A stretch of DNA of 18,379 nucleotides from JBOHNM01 sp050730675 (GTDB taxonomy: Bacteria; Planctomycetota; Phycisphaerae; Phycisphaerales; UBA1924): assembly GCA_050730675.1 (NCBI GenBank), contig JBOHNM010000080.1, positions 1-18,379 of the forward strand, in the 5' to 3' direction. A program made the translations under genes and the position numbers. This document shows, in pieces, positions 14,127 to 18,379 of the stretch. Under the pieces are notes generated by a model. The model was not told the origin of the DNA. It worked only from the letters and a program-made list of their open reading frames with translations, and searched no databases. How positions within the stretch are numbered: position 1 is the stretch's first letter; each line of letters starts with the position of its first letter.

Positions 14127-15611
14127 TCAAGCTCGAATGGTCGCGCCCATTTGCACAGCGAGTTCGGTGCCGACACGCACACCGGATTCCAGTGCGCCCT
14201 CCATGTAGCCGGTGAAGGCGGTCGAGCAGTGCTCGCCGGCGACGACGATGGGGCTGCTGGTGTCTCGAAGCGCCGCACCAAAGCGCGTGAGCTGGCCCGG
14301 CGCGGGGAAGGTGTAGGACCCCTTCACCAGGGGATCGCCCGGCCAGTCCATCACTGTTAGACGCTCGGCCCTCCCGCCCAGTCCCGGCCAGATCTGATCG
14401 AAACTCTCGGTCACGCGTGCCCGTCGGCGCTGGGCCTCCATCGCGTGCAGCGCGGCGGCCCGCGGGCCACCGGCAAAGCCGACCAAGAGCCCAAACTCGC
14501 CTACCCGCATCGATTCCCATGTGGCCGAGAACAGCTCATCGGTCACGGCGCTGGAGCCTGTCTTGTCGTACGCCGCGCACGGCGCGATCAGCAGCGACTT
14601 GACGGCATCGCCCATCTGGGGAGTGTTGACGCCGCCCAGCCCCTTAGGCATGAGCGCAGGCTCGATCTGCAGTTGAGTCCACACGGTCGGGGGCACGGCC
14701 ACCACCACGCGTGCGGCCGAGTACCAACGGTCCGCAGCCAAAACACGCACGCCGCGGCCATTGGGCTCGATACGTCGGACGGCGCTGTTGAGTGTCACGG
14801 CGTCGGGGTGCAGTGTGGCGGTCAGGGCGTAAGCGAGTTGCTGGTTACCGCCGACAATGCGATAGGTCTCGCTGTCGGTCCAGTACGCCTCGAGCCCGCC
14901 ACCCTTGATGACGCCGAGCAACGCGAGCAATGACTGGTGCTCGAGCGCGACGCCGTTGTCGCACTCGACCGTCAGATCCATGACGCGCTTCGCCTCGGCA
15001 GGGATATCCGGCGGAAATGCTCCGAACGCAGCGGAAACACTGGTGCGGTCCAAACGCGCGGCTTCGGGCGAAAGCCATGGGCGGTCCGCATCGATCGGTG
15101 CGGCCACCGAGTTGAGCATGGCCTCGATCGCCCGTGTATCGGTGTGGAGCTTTCCAACCTGCGCGTCGCTGAGCACGCGCCCATCCAATCGCACGGGCCC
15201 ATCGGCTTCGGGCAGCTTGTACAACGGCAACCCGAACCGCTTGGCGTACGCCAGCCACGTCGGGTGGTTCTCGCCGATCAGTTCGCCGCCGCCCTCGGCG
15301 TCGAGACCCTGATACACATCGCGGAAGCTGACGACGCGCCCGCCCAGGCGGCCGCGGGCCTCGAAGACTCGCACGTTGATCCCGCGGGCATTGAGTTCCG
15401 CCGCCGCGGCCAGACCTGCGAATCCCGCGCCGATCACGATCACATCAGTGTGCTCGGCAACGGGCTCGGCCTGCTCGGGGCGAACACACCCGGCGAGCAG
15501 CCCCGCCGCGGCCGTCGCGACGGCGGCCTTGAGCATGTCGCGGCGCGAGCAGTCCTGGAGTCGATCAGGGTCGCAACGGGCGATGAGTTGCCGGTAAAGA
15601 GATCGGGCCAT
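14127..15611 (-). CDS. Tat-exported FAD-dependent amine oxidase (flavin monoamine oxidase family)
   Basis: This 494-residue flavoprotein probably oxidises an amine or amino acid outside the cytoplasm. A 21-residue n-region precedes a twin-arginine motif SRRDML (S22-L27), a hydrophobic stretch, and a lipobox LAGC (C42), indicating a folded, FAD-loaded, lipid-anchored export product. The Rossmann dinucleotide-binding motif VIVIGAGFAGLAAAAEL starts at about residue 57 and leads into FEARGRLGGRV, the standard amine oxidase N-terminus. VGGNQQLAYALTATL, VVVAVPPTVW and the C-terminal AGEHCSTAFTGYMEGALESG FAD motif complete the family pattern. The start at ATG 15611 is needed for an intact Tat signal; no Shine-Dalgarno is visible and a -10-like TATTCT ends six bases before the ATG. 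The gene follows phoH on the same strand behind a strong hairpin. The substrate cannot be inferred. Confidence 0.9.
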   Translation of the reverse strand: MARSLYRQLIARCDPDRLQDCSRRDMLKAAVATAAAGLLAGCVRPEQAEPVAEHTDVIVIGAGFAGLAAAAELNARGINVRVFEARGRLGGRVVSFRDVYQGLDAEGGGELIGENHPTWLAYAKRFGLPLYKLPEADGPVRLDGRVLSDAQVGKLHTDTRAIEAMLNSVAAPIDADRPWLSPEAARLDRTSVSAAFGAFPPDIPAEAKRVMDLTVECDNGVALEHQSLLALLGVIKGGGLEAYWTDSETYRIVGGNQQLAYALTATLHPDAVTLNSAVRRIEPNGRGVRVLAADRWYSAARVVVAVPPTVWTQLQIEPALMPKGLGGVNTPQMGDAVKSLLIAPCAAYDKTGSSAVTDELFSATWESMRVGEFGLLVGFAGGPRAAALHAMEAQRRRARVTESFDQIWPGLGGRAERLTVMDWPGDPLVKGSYTFPAPGQLTRFGAALRDTSSPIVVAGEHCSTAFTGYMEGALESGVRVGTELAVQMGATIRA

Positions 15612-15623
15612 GAGAAGAGAATA
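15612..15623 (-). promoter_or_regulatory. Candidate -10 element of a leaderless amine oxidase mRNA
   Basis: On the minus strand TATTCT (15618-15623) is followed by six bases and then ATG 15611, the spacing expected if transcription begins at the start codon. There is no Shine-Dalgarno and no recognisable -35, because the phoH terminator hairpin occupies that region. Confidence 0.3.
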
Positions 15624-15629
15624 CACAAA

Positions 15630-15654
15630 GAGCACCGCCGTTCCGGCGGTGCTC
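15630..15654 (-). terminator. Terminator-like hairpin after phoH
   Basis: The perfect inverted repeat GAGCACCGCC (15630-15639) and GGCGGTGCTC (15645-15654) has a 5-base loop, which may close further by one G-C pair. On the minus strand the stem is followed by TTTGTGT, a short T-rich tail. It lies 47 bases after the phoH stop and only 18 bases before the amine oxidase start, so it probably separates the two transcripts. Confidence 0.7.
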
Positions 15655-15701
15655 GATGAGTTGGACATTGGGATGAGTGGGGAGCGATTGAATGGAAGCG
15701 A

Positions 15702-17237
15702 CTACAGCAACGACGCCGCCAGGCTCGCCAGTTCCGACCGCTCGCTCTTGGCCAGCGAGACGTGGCCGACGATCCGCAGCCCCTTCATCTTCTCGATGGC
15801 GTAGGCCAGGCCGTTGGAGCCGTGGTCGAGGTACGGGTTGTCGATCTGCCCGACATCGCCGGTGAGGATCACCTTGGTCCCCTCGCCGATGCGCGAGATG
15901 ATCGTCTTCACCTCGTGCGGCGTCAGGTTCTGGGCCTCGTCCACGATCATGAACTGGTGCGGGATCGAGCGGCCGCGGATGTAGGTCAGCGGCTCGAGGA
16001 CGAGCTGGCCGCCCTCGACGAGCTTGGTGATCTTCTGCTCGGTGGTGTGGCTCTCGGCGTTCTGGCCGATGGAGCTGCCGCGGGTGGAGAGCAGGTAGGA
16101 GATGTTGTCGAAGATCGGCTGCATCCACGCGCCGAGCTTGTCGTCCTTGGTGCCGGGGAGGTAACCGATATCGCGTCCCAGCGGCATGATCGGCCGGGCC
16201 ACGAGCATCTTGTCGTAGCGCTGTTCGTTGAAGACCTTGGCCATGCCCGCGGCGACCGCCAGCAGCGTTTTGCCCGTGCCGGCAGAACCCAGAAGTGTGA
16301 CCATGCGGACCTCGTCGTCCAGCAGCAGGTCCAGCGCCATCGTCTGCTGGACGTTGCGGGCCAGGATGCCGAAGGTCGGCTTGCGCGGGCCGGTGACGGG
16401 GATCACGTGGTCGGTGTCGGCCAGGCGCCGGGCCAGACCGGTATGGTTTTCGTCTTCGGCATCGCGCAGCAGGATGAACTGGTTGGCGAAGACCGGCCGG
16501 TCGTACTCGGCGCCCTCGGGCGTGCGCCCCTTGAGCATCGGGGCCAGACGCTCCAGCGGGAGCATGCGGTCGCGGTACAACTCGTCGATCAGCTCCGAAT
16601 CGGCGTCGATGGTCATGTAGCCGGTGTAGAGCCGCTCGGCATCGACCTTCTGGTTCTCGAAGTCCTCGGTCTTGAGCCCGAGCGTGTCGGCCTTGATGCG
16701 GGCCGCCAGGTCCTTGGTGACGAAGACAACATTCACGCCCTTGCGGTGCAGGGCCAGCGCGCTGGCGATGATGCGGTTGTCGGGCGAATCAGCGCCGAGG
16801 ATGGTGGGGCGCTCGTGGCTCTCCACATCGATGCGGATGATGCCCGTCTTGTCGATCGGCCCGCGCGCCGTGCGTTTGTCCGACGGGTCGCAGGCGGCGC
16901 CCCACGGCACGCCTTCGACAAGGCTGCCCATCTCACGCAGGCGATCGAGGTGGCGGATGGTTTCGCGCGCATTACGCCCCTTGTCACCGGGGTCGCGCTT
17001 GAGCAGATCGAGTTCTTCGATCACCACGAACGGCAGGATGACCGTGTGCTCCTGAAAGACAAAGAGCGCATCGGGGTCGTGCAACAGCACATTCGTGTCA
17101 ACGACAAAGTGCTTGACCGCATTGCGCCCGCCGGAGCGGGGCTGGGCCGCGGGGCGGATCAACTCGCTGACCCGGGGCTCGGCGCCGGAAGAGGTCTTTG
17201 CGGATTCAACGGACGACGCGCGGGAGTGTTCACGCAC
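15702..17237 (-). CDS. phoH: PIN-PhoH family ATPase (PhoH2-like RNase/helicase)
   Basis: This is a 511-residue two-domain protein. The N-terminal PIN nuclease fold begins HFVVDTNVLLHDPDALFVF (D47, N49) with acidic residues in VIEELDLLKR (E74, E75, D77). The C-terminal PhoH P-loop ATPase has Walker A GSAGTGKT (G317-T324), RPIMPLGRDIGYLPG, and Walker B MIVDEAQNLTPHE (D433, E434), then ILTGDVGQIDNPYLD. PIN-PhoH proteins (PhoH2) are known as ATP-dependent RNA-unwinding ribonucleases. The start was set at GTG 17237: AAGGA (17247-17251) lies 9 bases before it. There is no ATG between an improbable one at 17336 and the PIN domain. The first about 40 residues are polar and unlike the family core. A strong hairpin follows the stop. 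The family is certain; the start is less sure. Confidence 0.93.
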   Translation of the reverse strand: MREHSRASSVESAKTSSGAEPRVSELIRPAAQPRSGGRNAVKHFVVDTNVLLHDPDALFVFQEHTVILPFVVIEELDLLKRDPGDKGRNARETIRHLDRLREMGSLVEGVPWGAACDPSDKRTARGPIDKTGIIRIDVESHERPTILGADSPDNRIIASALALHRKGVNVVFVTKDLAARIKADTLGLKTEDFENQKVDAERLYTGYMTIDADSELIDELYRDRMLPLERLAPMLKGRTPEGAEYDRPVFANQFILLRDAEDENHTGLARRLADTDHVIPVTGPRKPTFGILARNVQQTMALDLLLDDEVRMVTLLGSAGTGKTLLAVAAGMAKVFNEQRYDKMLVARPIMPLGRDIGYLPGTKDDKLGAWMQPIFDNISYLLSTRGSSIGQNAESHTTEQKITKLVEGGQLVLEPLTYIRGRSIPHQFMIVDEAQNLTPHEVKTIISRIGEGTKVILTGDVGQIDNPYLDHGSNGLAYAIEKMKGLRIVGHVSLAKSERSELASLAASLL

Positions 17238-17285
17238 GATGCTGCATCCTTGCAAGGTTCGGACATGCCGGCCCTCCGGCCTGGT

Positions 17286-17296
17286 CCGAGTGTACA
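17286..17296 (-). promoter_or_regulatory. Candidate phoH promoter element TGTACACTCGG
   Basis: It contains TACACT at a plausible -10 position 51 bases upstream of the GTG start. It differs at one base from the element before the dockerin-repeat gene (11765-11775). The -35 region (TGTCGC, 17 bases upstream) is weak. Confidence 0.28.
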
Positions 17297-17524
17297 AAGA
17301 GCGGTCGCGGGGCGACACTCCCGCGAGAGCGTGCACGACCGTGGACGGGAGCCTTGCGCTCGCCCGCGGCGGCAGCGATACCGAGAAGACGGGTTGGGTC
17401 TTGGGGCCGCCATCTCACAGGGCGGCATGAACCGACGGTTCTGAGCTTGGTGAAGCCCACACTTCCTCCATCGGTTGGTACGACCCCCGTAAGCCAGAGG
17501 TTTCCATCAAGTACGCGCGAAGAG

Positions 17525-17551
17525 GTGGGTGGGGGATGAATCCCCCCTCAC
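17525..17551 (-). terminator. Hairpin after DUF456 gene, possible terminator
   Basis: GTGGGTGGGGGA (17525-17536) pairs with TCCCCCCTCAC (17541-17551) around a 4-base loop. The stem has about 11 bp, one bulged T and one G-T pair. It lies 35 bases after the DUF456 stop. The minus strand after the stem is not T-rich, so termination is uncertain. Confidence 0.4.
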
Positions 17552-17586
17552 GACCGCCCGCCGAACGCCTGGGTCCGCCGGCAGCG

Positions 17587-18102
17587 TTACATGCCAGGGA
17601 TAAAGGCTGCGGCGATCAGCACCACGCCCACCACGCCCGCGACGCCGAGCTTGACGAATGTGGCCGCCAGACGGCCCACCGCCGCCCCACCCGCCACCTT
17701 TCCCGACTCTCCCCAGCTCTGGCCCTTGATGCTCCGCTCGGCGAACAGGGCCCCCAATCCCGCGCCCACGATCGCGCCGAGGATGGTGCCGATCGGCGGG
17801 AAGAAGAACGAGCCGAGGATCGCCCCGCCGATCGCGCCCACGACCGAGAACGCCGCTCCGGTGCGCGAGCCGCCGACGGTTCGGGCGGCCACGGCGCTCA
17901 GGGCCAGTTCGACGACTTCCCCGATCGCCGCGACCACAGCACACGCGCCGAGCGTCCACCAACTGAACATGGCCCATCCCTGCCACCAGTTGCAGGCGAC
18001 GGCGATCACCAGCATGCACCAGACGCCGGGCAGCGTGAGCAGCGCCAGCACCCAGCCGGCAAGCACACCGATCACCACGGTTGAGGCGGCAAGCCAGAAC
18101 AT
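17587..18102 (-). CDS. DUF456-family small membrane protein
   Basis: This 171-residue integral membrane protein has about five hydrophobic segments. It starts with FWLAASTVVIGVLAGWVLAL then LTLPGVWCMLVIAVA, the helix and L-PG turn typical of DUF456. A central EVVELALSAVAARTVGGSRT stretch follows, then a glycine-rich helical pair (VVGAIGGAILGSFFFPPIGT then ILGAIVGAGLGALFAE) that is the family's most recognisable part. The function of DUF456 is not known. The start at ATG 18102 was chosen because upstream in-frame sequence is arginine-rich and overlaps the preceding gene. No clear Shine-Dalgarno is present. It follows the partial gene at the right edge by 25 bases on the same strand, so the two probably share a transcript. 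Confidence 0.8.
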   Translation of the reverse strand: MFWLAASTVVIGVLAGWVLALLTLPGVWCMLVIAVACNWWQGWAMFSWWTLGACAVVAAIGEVVELALSAVAARTVGGSRTGAAFSVVGAIGGAILGSFFFPPIGTILGAIVGAGLGALFAERSIKGQSWGESGKVAGGAAVGRLAATFVKLGVAGVVGVVLIAAAFIPGM

Positions 18103-18127
18103 CGCTCGATGGTATTCGGAAGCCGCG

Positions 18128-18379
18128 TCAGGTCGTTGCCTGCGTGCTCTCGGTCGGCGCAGCGCCGTCGGCGGGGGTTGCGGGCTCTTCGGGCGGCGCC
18201 GTCTCGGGGAACGCCGTGCGCTCCATCGCCAGAACCCACTCCTCGAGCGGCACATACCGCAGCAGGTCAAGCTTGCGGGCCTCGCCGCCCTTGAGGTTGA
18301 TCGTGACGTAGAACTTGTCCCACTTGCGCTTGTCGAACTCGGCAATATCCGCGGGCACGATGGTCTTGCCGTCCGGGAA
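18128..18379 (-). CDS. Unrecognised protein, C-terminal fragment
   Basis: The frame is open from the right edge to a TGA at 18128-18130, giving 83 residues, so the N-terminus lies outside the window. The fragment begins FPDGKTIVPADIAEFDKRKW and continues through a mixed strand and helix segment (FYVTINLKGGEARKLDLLRY) to a Pro/Ala/Glu/Thr-rich unstructured tail (from about residue 60). There is no membrane helix, signal or catalytic motif in the visible part. I do not recognise the family. It probably forms an operon with the DUF456 gene 25 bases downstream. GC-rich codon use with strong third-position bias supports real coding. Confidence 0.65.
   Translation of the reverse strand, partial: FPDGKTIVPADIAEFDKRKWDKFYVTINLKGGEARKLDLLRYVPLEEWVLAMERTAFPETAPPEEPATPADGAAPTESTQATT

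Larger units (their letters stand above)
17238..17586. other. 349-base gap upstream of phoH
   Basis: No gene is supported here. On the minus strand it holds an AAGGA ribosome binding site (17247-17251), a TGTACACTCGG element (17286-17296) whose TACACT (17289-17294) could be the phoH -10 box about 50 bases before the GTG, and, at the far end, a G/C-rich hairpin after the DUF456 gene (17525-17551). The rest shows no recognisable structure. Confidence 0.5.

Noticed and set aside
15762..17444. 560-codon plus-strand open frame opposite phoH
   Set aside because: It is the antisense shadow of a PIN-PhoH gene with intact Walker motifs; its translation has no recognisable family.
1..18379. tRNA, rRNA, CRISPR array, insertion sequence, prophage or defence island
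   Set aside because: No cloverleaf, spaced direct repeats, transposase, integrase or known defence domain was found on either strand.

Overview
This window looks like a chromosomal segment of a planctomycete, most likely from the class Phycisphaerae. The main clue is the C-terminus of the secreted protein at 11856-14105. It carries two tandem dockerin-like repeats with the core VDDI(V)xFLSAFF, a kind of module I associate with exported Phycisphaerales proteins. Other clues agree: high GC, few intrinsic terminators with U-tracts, Shine-Dalgarno sites present before only some genes, an IMP dehydrogenase without its usual purine neighbours, and a PIN-PhoH protein. The taxonomic call is an inference from these traits, not from a database match.

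Layout, left to right. 1-395 (+) is the C-terminal end of an MFS transporter. 548-3636 (+) is a translationally coupled EmrA/EmrB-type efflux pair: a membrane-fusion adaptor and a DHA2-type MFS permease. 3637-5754 (-) is a bacterial-type glycogen debranching amylo-alpha-1,6-glucosidase whose stop codon directly abuts the permease stop. Divergent from it, 5880-7457 (+) is IMP dehydrogenase (guaB). 7678-11754 (+) is a compact four-gene operon in which every junction is an ATGA stop/start overlap. Its products look like inner-membrane parts of a type II secretion / type IV pilus machine: a GspC/PilP-like protein, a GspL-like (PilM-PilN-like) protein, a GspM/PilO-like protein and a TPR lipoprotein. 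11856-14105 (+) encodes the large secreted dockerin-repeat protein. 14127-15611 (-) is a Tat-exported, probably lipid-anchored FAD amine oxidase. 15702-17237 (-) is a PIN-PhoH ATPase. 17587-18102 (-) is a DUF456 membrane protein, and 18128-18379 (-) is the C-terminal end of an unrecognised protein just upstream of it.

How the genes fit together. The four-gene operon is the most interesting part. It encodes an assembly-platform subset without the secretin, ATPase, GspF or pseudopilins, and it lies directly upstream of an exported protein that could be a substrate of such a machine. That link rests on order and proximity only. The remaining genes are mostly housekeeping (guaB, debranching enzyme, PhoH) or generic export functions (efflux pair). 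I found no tRNA, rRNA, CRISPR array, insertion sequence, attachment site or replication origin.
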